From assembly GCA_001767455.1 (NCBI GenBank), contig MELC01000023.1, positions 41,531 through 75,818 on the forward strand: a DNA stretch of 34,288 bases. Reading direction: 5' to 3'. Below are positions 6,366-13,572 of the stretch, in pieces. Position numbers and translations under genes: made by a program. The stretch's first letter is position 1. Every line of letters starts with the position of its first letter. The stretch comes from Acidobacteria bacterium RIFCSPLOWO2_12_FULL_66_21. Lineage in GTDB: Bacteria; Acidobacteriota; Vicinamibacteria; Vicinamibacterales; 2-12-FULL-66-21. Below the pieces are notes generated by a model. That model worked only from the letters and a program-made list of their open reading frames with translations, searched no databases and had not been told where the DNA came from.

Positions 6366-7946
6366 ATGCGCCTGACTACGCTCTTCGCCGCACTGATTAG
6401 CGCGACGCTCGCGGCGAGCGACACCTATCCGCCGCCCCGATTCGCAGACCCCGGCCGGGTGGCCAAACTGCAGTCGGCGATGCCGGAGATCGACCGCATC
6501 TTCCGAGCCTATGCCACCGACAAGAGAATCCCGGGGATGATCTGGGGCGTGGTGATCGACGGCCACGTGGGGCATCTGGGGTCCTTCGGGGTCCGCGACC
6601 GCGCCTCGCAGGCGCCGGTCACGCCGGACACCGCGTTCCGGATTGCGTCCATGACCAAGAGCTTCACGGCGCTCGCCGTGCTGAAGCTGCGCGACGATGG
6701 CCGGCTGTCGCTCGAGGATCCCGTGTCGCGGTGGATCCCGCAATTCGCGCGGATGGAGCGTCCCACGCGCGACACGCCGCCCCTGACCATCCGCCAGTTG
6801 CTGAGCCACAGCGCGGGCTTTCCCGAAGACAACCCGTGGGGCGATCAGCAGTTGAGCGCCACCGACGCCATGCTGGACGACTGGCTCGCCAAGGGCATTC
6901 CGTTCTCCACGCCGCCCGGCACGCGCTACGAATATTCCAACTACGCGTTCGGACTGCTGGGCCGGGTGGTGACGAACGCGGCCGGCGTGCCCTACGAACA
7001 GTACGTCCACGCGGAGATCCTGTCGAAGCTGCACATGGACGGATCCACGTTCCGGTTCGCGGACGTGCCGTCCGCGCGCCGCGCCATCGGCTACCGGCTC
7101 AAGCCGGACGGAACCTATGCGGAGGAGCCGCCGCTGCCGCACGGCGTGTTCGGGGCGATGGGCGGTCTGCTGACCACCGCCACCGATCTCGGGAAGTACG
7201 TCGCCTTTCACCTGTCGGCGTGGCCCGCGCGAGACGATGACGATCCCGGCCCGGTGCGCCGCGCCTCCGTGCGCGAGATGGCGCACTTGTGGACCCCGTC
7301 GAACCTGACGGCGCGACTCGTCAATGGCGAGCTGAAAGCCTCCGAGACCGGCTACGGCTTCGGTCTGCGCGTGACGTCGGACTGCCGCTTCGAACACATC
7401 GTGGCTCACGGCGGCGGGCTCCCGGGTTTCGGGTCCTACATGGCATGGCTGCCGGAGTACGGCGTGGGAATGTTCGCGATGGCGACGCTCACGTATTCGG
7501 GCCCGTCCGAACCGATCAGCCAGGCGTGGGACGCGATGCTCGCGACTGGCGGGCTGCGCAAGCGCGAGCTGCCGCCCACGACCCTGCAGACCGAGATGCG
7601 CGAGCGCATTTTGAACCTGTGGAAGCGATGGGACGACGCGGAGGCGAAGAAGATTGCCGCCGTGAACTTCTTTCTCGACGCGCCGTCGGCCGAGCGACAG
7701 GCGGAGATCCGCGTGCTCAAGAACGAGGTCGGCGAGTGCACGGACGCCACTCCTGTCACGCCGGAGAACTGGATGCGGGGACAGTTCAACGTGGCCTGCG
7801 CGAGGGGCACGGTCGGCGTGTTCTTCACGTTGGCCCCAACCGAGCCCCCCACCGTGCAGCACCTGGCGTTTCGGAAGCTGGCATCGCCGGCGGTACGGAT
7901 GGGTGCGCCGACCGGCGCGCCGGCGGGCGTGTCCTGCACGCGGTAG
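6366..7946 (+). CDS. serine hydrolase, beta-lactamase (class C/PBP-like) family
   Basis: A 526-residue exported serine hydrolase of the beta-lactamase/D-Ala carboxypeptidase/esterase family. A signal peptide (MRLTTLFAALISATLAASDT) precedes the catalytic domain. The three expected motifs are visible: S-x-x-K as SMTK (Ser95, Lys98), Y-x-N as YSN (190-192) and the H-x-G triad as HGGG (348-351). Additional hallmarks are LLSHSAGFPED, PGTRYEYSNYAFGLLG and AMGGLLTTATDLGKYVAF. The C-terminal 130 residues, after about 395, form a separate lipocalin-like or uncharacterised tail common in this family. The true substrate (peptide, ester or wall) cannot be predicted; most relatives are not antibiotic-resistance enzymes. 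Transcription probably starts at or beside the ATG. Confidence 0.9.
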   Translation: MRLTTLFAALISATLAASDTYPPPRFADPGRVAKLQSAMPEIDRIFRAYATDKRIPGMIWGVVIDGHVGHLGSFGVRDRASQAPVTPDTAFRIASMTKSFTALAVLKLRDDGRLSLEDPVSRWIPQFARMERPTRDTPPLTIRQLLSHSAGFPEDNPWGDQQLSATDAMLDDWLAKGIPFSTPPGTRYEYSNYAFGLLGRVVTNAAGVPYEQYVHAEILSKLHMDGSTFRFADVPSARRAIGYRLKPDGTYAEEPPLPHGVFGAMGGLLTTATDLGKYVAFHLSAWPARDDDDPGPVRRASVREMAHLWTPSNLTARLVNGELKASETGYGFGLRVTSDCRFEHIVAHGGGLPGFGSYMAWLPEYGVGMFAMATLTYSGPSEPISQAWDAMLATGGLRKRELPPTTLQTEMRERILNLWKRWDDAEAKKIAAVNFFLDAPSAERQAEIRVLKNEVGECTDATPVTPENWMRGQFNVACARGTVGVFFTLAPTEPPTVQHLAFRKLASPAVRMGAPTGAPAGVSCTR

Positions 7947-8057
7947 CGATGGCGCGTTCGCACGAAACCGCCTGCAGCATTGTCGTCGCCGCCGGCTGGA
8001 AGATCCCGGCGATCAGGGTATTCGGGGAACAACGGCGTCGTCACGGTGTCTGATCCT

Positions 8058-8255
8058 ATGGAATGTCTCGCGAGGTGCGATGTGACTGCACATGCTTTGA
8101 CCCATGAGGGAGAGGAACAGTCGACACGCAGGCGTGTGAGCAGGAACGGGGTGCTTCAGCTGAGCTGGCCCCACTTCTGGTTGCTGATCGGCATCCTCGG
8201 GATGATGCTCGCGCTCGTGGGCCTGGTTTTCTTCGCCCATCTATCGTCGTCCTGA
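8058..8255 (+). CDS. possible small single-TM protein (65 aa), start uncertain
   Basis: An open frame ends at TGA 8253-8255. Its C-terminal part has one clear TM helix (WPHFWLLIGILGMMLALVGL, then VFFAHLSSS). The ATG at 8058 has no ribosome-binding site. A GTG at 8136 would leave a 39-residue protein beginning VSRNGVLQL just before the helix and is an alternative. It ends six bases before the convergent aminotransferase stop. I do not recognise a family; a chance frame cannot be excluded, but the compact helix with a basic N-terminal flank (RRRVSR) looks deliberate. Confidence 0.4.
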   Translation: MECLARCDVTAHALTHEGEEQSTRRRVSRNGVLQLSWPHFWLLIGILGMMLALVGLVFFAHLSSS

Positions 8256-8261
8256 TCGACG

Positions 8262-9374
8262 TCAGAGCTGCTTCAGCTCCTTGCCGATCCGCCGGAGGCC
8301 CTCGCGCAGGAACTCCTCGGTCCCGCCGAGCCAGATGCGGAGGTGTCCCTCGAGGCCGACGTGCGATCCCGGGACGATCAGCGTCGATTGCTTGGCGCGG
8401 ATGCGCTCTGCGATTTCGACGCTCGGCGTGCCGCCGCTGTACTTGAGCAGACCGATCGCGCCGGCTTCGGGCTCGCGCCAGGTGAGGCGCCCGCCGAAGC
8501 TCTCCACCCATTCCCTCGCGATCGGAAGGTTCTGCTTGAGGATCTTCCGCGTGCGCGCGTAGCACTTCTCCCGGTTCTTCTTCATGACCGCGACGCGCGC
8601 GATGCGATCCGACATCTTGTTCGGACCGATCGTCAGGTAGTCGTGCTGCGTCCAGCAGGCCTCCGTCAGCCCCTTCGGCGCGACGATCCACCCGATGCGC
8701 ACGCCGGGGATGCCGTACGCCTTGGACAGTCCGCTCGTGACGATCACCCGATCGCTCATGCCCCAGAACGTCTTGGTGCGCGGACGATCGATCTCGGCGC
8801 CGAGATACACCTCGTCGGACAGCAGCCAGGCGCCCGTCGCCTCGCAGCGTTTGACGATCCGCGCCATGGCCTCGTCGGACAGCACGGATCCGGTCGGGTT
8901 GTTCGGGTTCGACAGGTAGAGGAGCTGCGTGTGCGGCGTCACGGCGCGCTCGAGCTCGTCCCAGTCCGGCTCCCACCCGGTGTCCTGGCGAAGGCGGAAG
9001 GTGCGGACGTCGGCGCCGAGACTGCGCGCGACGCCGGGCATCTGCATGTAGTTCGGCGCTTCCATGGCGAAGCCGTCGCCCGACCGGAGCTGCGACAACG
9101 CGATCAGGTAGTTCGCCTCGGACGTGCCGTTGGTCACTTCCACCTGATCGGCGGAGGCGCCGGGATACAGCGCGGCGATCCGCTGGCGCAGCTCGATCGT
9201 GCCGTTGCTCTGGCTGTAACCGAGCGGCTGGTCCAGGAACTCCTCGAGATCGAACCCCATCGCGACCAGCTCGCGCAGGGTCAGCGGCCGCACGCCGCTC
9301 TCGCTCATGTCGTAGTCGACGACGTTCTCCCACGTCGACTGCATCCGCTCCATCGCGAACAATTCGATTGGCAT
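8262..9374 (-). CDS. PLP-dependent aminotransferase, class I/II
   Basis: A 370-residue fold-type I aminotransferase. Visible hallmarks are TNGTSEANYL (cofactor phosphate loop, about 81-90), NPNNPTG (Asn about 157), LLSDEVY (Asp187, pyridine-N contact), SGLSKAYGIPGVRIGW (Lys218, the Schiff-base lysine) and a C-terminal LRIWLGG segment carrying the likely substrate-carboxylate Arg. The substrate is not predictable. ATG 9374 overlaps the dehydratase stop by one base (TAATG), which suggests coupled translation. It is the last gene of an operon with an exported peptidase and a threonine/serine dehydratase, consistent with catabolism of peptide-derived amino acids. The frame ends at 8262, beside the opposing small gene. 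Confidence 0.9.
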   Translation of the reverse strand: MPIELFAMERMQSTWENVVDYDMSESGVRPLTLRELVAMGFDLEEFLDQPLGYSQSNGTIELRQRIAALYPGASADQVEVTNGTSEANYLIALSQLRSGDGFAMEAPNYMQMPGVARSLGADVRTFRLRQDTGWEPDWDELERAVTPHTQLLYLSNPNNPTGSVLSDEAMARIVKRCEATGAWLLSDEVYLGAEIDRPRTKTFWGMSDRVIVTSGLSKAYGIPGVRIGWIVAPKGLTEACWTQHDYLTIGPNKMSDRIARVAVMKKNREKCYARTRKILKQNLPIAREWVESFGGRLTWREPEAGAIGLLKYSGGTPSVEIAERIRAKQSTLIVPGSHVGLEGHLRIWLGGTEEFLREGLRRIGKELKQL

Positions 9375-10372
9375 TATTTCGCTTGCCCTGAGCTCGTTCG
9401 ACTGGACGATCCTGAGTGCGTCGACGGGCGTCGCAGCTCTTCGAGCCTCTCCATGGCCATGTTGCCGCCGCTGACAATCGCGACGACCGGACTGCCGGCG
9501 GCGAGATCGTCGGCCATCCCGGCGAGCGCCGCGGCCACGCTGGCCGCGCCCGACGGCTCCGCGACGATCTTCGCCTTCGAGAACAGCCAGAGGACCGCGT
9601 CGACGATCTGCGGGTCGCTGACGGTCACGATCCGGTCGACGTATTTCTGCACGTGCGCGAAGGTCAGGTCCCCCGGCCGTACCGGCATGAGGCCGTCGGC
9701 AATCGTCTCCGTCTTGTCGAGCGTGACGGCGTGGCCCGCATCGACCGACGCTTTCATGGCCGCCGCGCCCGCGGGTTCCACGCCGACCACCTTCACGGCC
9801 GGGCGCAACTGCTTGATTGCGGCCGCCACGCCGGCGATGAGGCCGCCGCCGCCGATCGGCACCAGCACCACCCCCACCGACGGCAGCTGATCGAGGATCT
9901 CGAGCCCCGCCGTACCCTGGCCCGCGATGATCCACTCATGGTCGAACGGCGGCACCATCGTCAGCCCGCGCGCGGCCGCTTCCGCTTCCGCGCGCCGGCG
10001 CCGATCGATGGACGTGGTGCCGGCGAAAATCACCTCGGCGCCGAAGCCCTTCGCCCCTTCGACCTTGATGGCCGGGGCGGTCGTGGGCATGACGACGACG
10101 GCGGGCGCGCCGAGATGGCGGGCGGCGAGTGCCATCGCCTGCCCGTGGTTGCCCGACGAGAACGTGATCACGCCGCGCCGCCGCTGGTCGCCGGTCAGTT
10201 GCGCGACCATGTTGTACGCGCCGCGGATCTTGAACGCGCCCCCCGGCTGCAGGCTTTCGCACTTCAGGAAAAGCGGGGCGCCCGCCGCCTCCGAGACGTC
10301 CACGAGGGGCGTCACGCGCGCGACGGGCTTGACACGCTCCGCGGCCGCGCGGATGTCATCCAGGCTGACCAT
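9374..10372 (-). CDS. threonine/serine dehydratase (catabolic type, no regulatory domain)
   Basis: A fold-type II PLP enzyme of 332 residues that deaminates threonine and/or serine to the 2-oxo acid. The Schiff-base lysine sits in PGGAFKIRGAYN (Lys about 48). SSGNHGQAMALAA is the substrate loop and IGGGGLIAG the phosphate-binding Gly loop. There is no C-terminal ACT-like regulatory domain, so it is closer to the catabolic form than to the biosynthetic IlvA. ATG 10372 is preceded by AAAGGTGA; the in-frame GTG at 10378 is a less likely start. The enzyme proper seems to end near MAMERLEELRR. The last 17 or so residues (PSTHSGSSSRTSSGQAK) are low-complexity and encoded by repeat-like DNA, which also supplies the TAA stop overlapping the next ATG. 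Confidence 0.88.
   Translation of the reverse strand: MVSLDDIRAAAERVKPVARVTPLVDVSEAAGAPLFLKCESLQPGGAFKIRGAYNMVAQLTGDQRRRGVITFSSGNHGQAMALAARHLGAPAVVVMPTTAPAIKVEGAKGFGAEVIFAGTTSIDRRRRAEAEAAARGLTMVPPFDHEWIIAGQGTAGLEILDQLPSVGVVLVPIGGGGLIAGVAAAIKQLRPAVKVVGVEPAGAAAMKASVDAGHAVTLDKTETIADGLMPVRPGDLTFAHVQKYVDRIVTVSDPQIVDAVLWLFSKAKIVAEPSGAASVAAALAGMADDLAAGSPVVAIVSGGNMAMERLEELRRPSTHSGSSSRTSSGQAK
9381..9425. repeat. repeat-like sequence forming the dehydratase 3' end
   Basis: The segment GCTTGCCCTGAGCTCGTTCG and its continuation ACTGGACGATCCTGAGTGCG contain the GCCCTGAGC half of the repeat at 6161-6200, followed by a second diverged CCTGAG. It encodes only a Ser/Thr-rich tail with no enzyme-like features. 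Confidence 0.45.
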
Positions 10373-10379
10373 CAGCACA

Positions 10380-12878
10380 TCACCTTTGAACGGTCGTTGT
10401 CTTCGCGCCCGCGTTCTTCACGTACCTGTCGAGCCAGTTGACCATCTCGGAGATGACGTGAAGGTTGGTCTCGCGCGCAGCGTACCCGTGCGCCTCGTTC
10501 GGCAGCGTCACGTAGCGGACCGTCGCGCCGTGCCCCTTGAGCGCCATGTAGAGCCGTTCGGACTGGATCGGGAACGTGCCGGAGTTGTCGTCCGCCTCAC
10601 CGTGGATGAGGAGGATCGGCTCCTTGATCTTGTCCGCGTAGTTGAAGGGGGACATCTTCAGGTAGACCTGCGGGCTCTCCCAGTAGGTGCGCGTCTCGCT
10701 CTGGAACCCGAACGGCGTGAGCGTCCTGTTGTACGCGCCGCTGCGGGCGATGCCGGCGGCGAAGATGTCCGAGTGCGCGAGCAGGTTCGCCGTCATGAAC
10801 GCGCCGTAGCTGTGGCCGCCGACGCCGACACGCTTCGGATCCGCGATCCCGAGCTCGACGGCCTTGTCGATCGCCGCCTGCGCGCTCGCCACGAGCTGCT
10901 CGACGTAGGTGTCGTTTGCCGTTTCACCGGGGCCGACAATCGGCATGGTCGGGCCGTCGAAGATCGCGTACCCCTGCGTGAGGAGCAGCAGGTGCGACGC
11001 GCCGCCGACGGTCGTGAAGCGGTTCGGCGATCCCTGCACCTGGCTGGCCGCCGCGGCGTCGACGAACTCGCGCGGGTACGCCCAGACGAACATCGGCAGC
11101 CGCTCGCCGGGCTTGCGGTCGGCCGGCAGATAAATGGTGCCGCTGAGATCCACGCCGTCCTTCCGCTTGTAGGTGACGAACATCCGCTGGGCCGCGGTGA
11201 CCTGCGGATGCGGATCCTTGAAGGAGGTGACCGGCTGCGTCGATCCCGCGGTGAGATCGCGGATGTAGTAGTTCGGCGGATCGGTGCGCGTCTCGTACCG
11301 GGTCAGCAATTGCTTCGCGTCATCGGTCAGCAGTCCGGCGACCGTCTCGTAGCTCTTGTCGTCGGAGCGGAACAGCCGCTCGGTCGCGAGCGTGCTGAGG
11401 TTCAGCCGATCGAGGAACGGACGATCGCCTTCCTTCGACGCGCCCGCGCCCGCCAGGTAGATGGCGTCGCCAGCCTGCAGGATGGTTCCCTTCCCGGGAC
11501 GCATGAGCGGCGACCCCGGATTCGAGTACGCGTCCTGCTGCTTGCGATCCCACAGCTTGCGCGGCTCCGCCCAGTTCGCGTTCAGCACCCACGTCCTGAT
11601 CGTTCGTGTCTTCCTGTCCGTCTCGCTCAGGAGGATCGTGCCCTTCTCGGTCCAGCTCGCGCCGGCGTAGCGGTACTCGGTCTTTGCCACCTCCGAAGGC
11701 TCGCCCGTGAACGGCGCCTTCAGCGTCAGGACGCGGTCGCGGTTCGGGACGACGTTCTTGAGATCGCCCTTGTCGAGCGCTTCGACCCACGCCAGCGTCG
11801 CCGGCTCGACGGGCACCCATCGATAGGAGCGCGGCCCCGCGACCACGCCGTTGATGGGCACGGTGTCGCCCATCGGCACGTCGGCAATCGTGCGGACCTT
11901 CTCGCCGCGGCGGTTCCAGACTTCGACGTCCTGTGGAAAATCGCGCCACGGGACGAGGCGCGAGAAGGGCCGCTTCACCTTCTCGACCAGGAGGAACTGG
12001 CCGTTCGGCGAGACGCTGGAGCCGCCAATCATCGCGGGCTTGCCGACGGGGGTGTGCACCAGCGTCGTGGCATTCACAACCGCGAGCTGGCTCGTCATGT
12101 AGTACTCGAACAAGGCCTCGTCGTGCGCGCTCTTCAGCATGTCCTCGTAGGTGGCGACCGGTCCCGGCTTCCCGTAGTTCTCCTGGATGTTCGGCCCGGC
12201 CGGGATCTTCGGCTCCGGCGGCGCGGCGGCGCGCGGGCTCGGGACGAACGGACACACGAGCGCGCTGCTGTCGTCGAGCCAGTCGCACCCGCCGGCCAGT
12301 CCGTTGATGGCGGCGCGGGGGACGCTGCGCGCCTGAGCCGTGGCGACGTCCACGATATAGAGATCGATGCCGGTGTCGCGCGTGTTCGTGAAGGCGAGTC
12401 GCTTGCCGTCAGGCGAGAAGCTCAGCCCGCCGACCTTCGCGCCGGCGGGCAGGGCCACTCGACGGTCGGCGCCGCGGTCCATATACACGCGCACCGGCAC
12501 GGTGCTGGTCCGGCCCATGTTGTCGTAGACCTGCTGATCGCGCTGCACCATTTCTCCGCCGCGAATGCCCTTGAGGATCAGCCCCGTGCCGGCCTGCATG
12601 CGGTGCGGCCCGTTCGTGCGCGGGTTGACGCGCATGCCCGCGAGCCGCAGCATCGGCTGGGCGATCTCCGCGATGGGCGGCATGCTGTGCCGCGACATCA
12701 TCGCGATCGTGTCGTGCTTCGGACTGACGACGACCGTCGGCAGCAGACCCGCGTCGAGGATATCCACGATCGCCTGGGGGGGCGTCAGATAGCTCGACTT
12801 TGCCGGGGTTTGCGCGTAAAGGCCGGCGCCAAGGACGAGAAGGGCGGAAGTCGCCGCCGCGAGGTGCCTGGTGTGCAT
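10380..12878 (-). CDS. secreted S9-family serine peptidase (glutamyl-endopeptidase-like)
   Basis: An 832-residue exported peptidase of the prolyl oligopeptidase clan. A signal peptide (about 1-22, LVLGAGLYAQ) is followed by a long beta-propeller-like region with FSPDGKRLAF and VSPNGQFLLVEK repeats that gates substrate size, then the alpha/beta-hydrolase domain. The nucleophile is in GGHSYGAFMTANL (Ser about 690). The acid is in LIHGEADDNSG (Asp about 763/764) and the His in NEAHGY (about 797). The sequence around the nucleophile and the RSGAYNRTLTPFGFQSE stretch resemble the S9D glutamyl endopeptidases. ATG 12878 has a perfect AGGAGG at 12888-12883. It leads an operon with the dehydratase and aminotransferase, so peptide breakdown and amino-acid catabolism are probably linked. 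Confidence 0.92.
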   Translation of the reverse strand: MHTRHLAAATSALLVLGAGLYAQTPAKSSYLTPPQAIVDILDAGLLPTVVVSPKHDTIAMMSRHSMPPIAEIAQPMLRLAGMRVNPRTNGPHRMQAGTGLILKGIRGGEMVQRDQQVYDNMGRTSTVPVRVYMDRGADRRVALPAGAKVGGLSFSPDGKRLAFTNTRDTGIDLYIVDVATAQARSVPRAAINGLAGGCDWLDDSSALVCPFVPSPRAAAPPEPKIPAGPNIQENYGKPGPVATYEDMLKSAHDEALFEYYMTSQLAVVNATTLVHTPVGKPAMIGGSSVSPNGQFLLVEKVKRPFSRLVPWRDFPQDVEVWNRRGEKVRTIADVPMGDTVPINGVVAGPRSYRWVPVEPATLAWVEALDKGDLKNVVPNRDRVLTLKAPFTGEPSEVAKTEYRYAGASWTEKGTILLSETDRKTRTIRTWVLNANWAEPRKLWDRKQQDAYSNPGSPLMRPGKGTILQAGDAIYLAGAGASKEGDRPFLDRLNLSTLATERLFRSDDKSYETVAGLLTDDAKQLLTRYETRTDPPNYYIRDLTAGSTQPVTSFKDPHPQVTAAQRMFVTYKRKDGVDLSGTIYLPADRKPGERLPMFVWAYPREFVDAAAASQVQGSPNRFTTVGGASHLLLLTQGYAIFDGPTMPIVGPGETANDTYVEQLVASAQAAIDKAVELGIADPKRVGVGGHSYGAFMTANLLAHSDIFAAGIARSGAYNRTLTPFGFQSETRTYWESPQVYLKMSPFNYADKIKEPILLIHGEADDNSGTFPIQSERLYMALKGHGATVRYVTLPNEAHGYAARETNLHVISEMVNWLDRYVKNAGAKTTTVQR

Positions 12879-12901
12879 GTTGCCTCCTGAGGGAACGGCT
12901 G

Positions 12902-12907
12902 ATTCTA
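12902..12907 (-). promoter_or_regulatory. -10-like hexamer TAGAAT for the S9 operon
   Basis: On the minus strand TAGAAT lies 23 bases before the ATG at 12878, leaving room for the AGGAGG. The -35 region is poor. The rest of 12908-13082 holds no gene or repeat that I can recognise. Confidence 0.35.
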
Positions 12908-13082
12908 GCCCAGTTGGAGGAATCAGGCCCGGGCGCGGCTATCGCACCACGTTGGGGCAACGACCCTGGACGGGGAGGCTTGTCTCACAAACAGGAGAAG
13001 GGGAGGCCTAGTTAAGTTCAGTCAGTCAAAGGGCTGCGCTACAGGGAATTTGACGGCGTGCTGCCGGGCAGAACCCCACCGA

Positions 13083-13133
13083 TCGGCAATCGACAATCCG
13101 TCACTCGGCAATCGGCAATCGGAACTCGGCAAT
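13083..13133. repeat. heptanucleotide array of TCGGCAA type
   Basis: Units TCGGCAA, TCGACAA, TCCGTCA, (C), TCGGCAA, TCGGCAA, TCGGAAC, TCGGCAA lie just beyond the 3' end of the thiamine-binding-like gene. The array ends in CTCGGCAATGAC, the same string that contains the start codon of the sigma gene at 23100. Confidence 0.75.
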
Positions 13134-13146
13134 GACAGCCGCAGCG

Positions 13147-13443
13147 TCAAAGCTTCTCTTCGACGCTGCGCACCTTGTCGTCGAGGCTCTGATCGCGGTC
13201 GGCGCGAGTGCCCAGGCGGATCGTCGTGCTGACGCGCGGAGCCCCCATGGCGTGGACCGCCTCGTGGCACCGCTTCACCGCCGCGAACACCGTGTCCCAC
13301 TCTCCCTCGACATTGGTGCCGAAGGCATGGAGTTGCGGGCTCAGTCCCGCCTCCCGCAGCACGCGCTCGCACGCCGCGACATAAGCCGACAGCGATACGC
13401 CAACGCCAATCGGCACAATCGATACGTCCATCAGTACTTTCAT
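13147..13443 (-). CDS. MTH1187-family thiamine-binding-like protein
   Basis: A 98-residue cytoplasmic protein of the MTH1187/YqgV family (ferredoxin-like fold, related to the thiamine/HMP-binding YkoF domain). Recognisable parts are MKVLMDVSIVPIGVGVSLSA at the N-terminus, LSPQLHAFGTNVEGEWDTVF in the middle and HEAVHAMGAPRVSTTIRLGT near the C-terminus, the usual three blocks of the family. Its length matches the family. A GGAG precedes ATG 13443 at suitable distance. It is transcribed divergently from the M16 gene, with a heptamer array between them, and has no obvious functional tie to its neighbours. Confidence 0.88.
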   Translation of the reverse strand: MKVLMDVSIVPIGVGVSLSAYVAACERVLREAGLSPQLHAFGTNVEGEWDTVFAAVKRCHEAVHAMGAPRVSTTIRLGTRADRDQSLDDKVRSVEEKL

Positions 13444-13471
13444 CGCTCGGCGCTCCTGGAGCGATGATAAC

Positions 13472-13534
13472 TCGCAGTTCGCAGTTCGCAGTTCGCAGCT
13501 CGCAGCTCGCGGGTCGGGCCTCGGAGCTCCGGGG
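13472..13534. repeat. heptanucleotide array of TCGCAGT type, nine units
   Basis: Nine contiguous heptamers: TCGCAGT three times, TCGCAGC twice, then TCGCGGG, TCGGGCC, TCGGAGC and TCCGGGG. The array decays from left to right and ends three bases before a consensus TATAAT at 13538. The -35 position of that promoter would therefore fall inside the array. Confidence 0.85.
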
Positions 13535-13537
13535 GCA

Positions 13538-13543
13538 TATAAT
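13538..13543 (+). promoter_or_regulatory. consensus -10 TATAAT for the large M16 gene
   Basis: A perfect TATAAT lies 29 bases before the ATG at 13573, with a GGAG ribosome site in between. No TTGACA-like -35 is present; the expected position is occupied by the heptamer unit TCGGGCC. Confidence 0.5.
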
Positions 13544-13572
13544 CGTCTTTCCCCCGGTACTACGGAGACACC

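Noticed and set aside
6366-7946. Antibiotic-resistance beta-lactamase
   Set aside because: SxxK, YxN and HxG motifs show the fold family only; the long C-terminal tail and context favour a general serine hydrolase.
8265-8279. GAGCTG/CAGCTC hairpin at the aminotransferase end as a terminator
   Set aside because: Only a 6-bp stem, inside coding sequence, without a T-run.
9374-10372. Biosynthetic IlvA
   Set aside because: The C-terminal regulatory domain is missing and no branched-chain amino-acid genes are adjacent.
9927-12890. Plus-strand frame of nearly 1000 codons opposite the S9 peptidase
   Set aside because: It is Arg/Val/His-rich without recognisable motifs and mirrors a gene with full catalytic triad and ribosome site.
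13083-13534. Heptamer arrays as a CRISPR array
   Set aside because: Units are seven bases with no spacers and no cas genes nearby.
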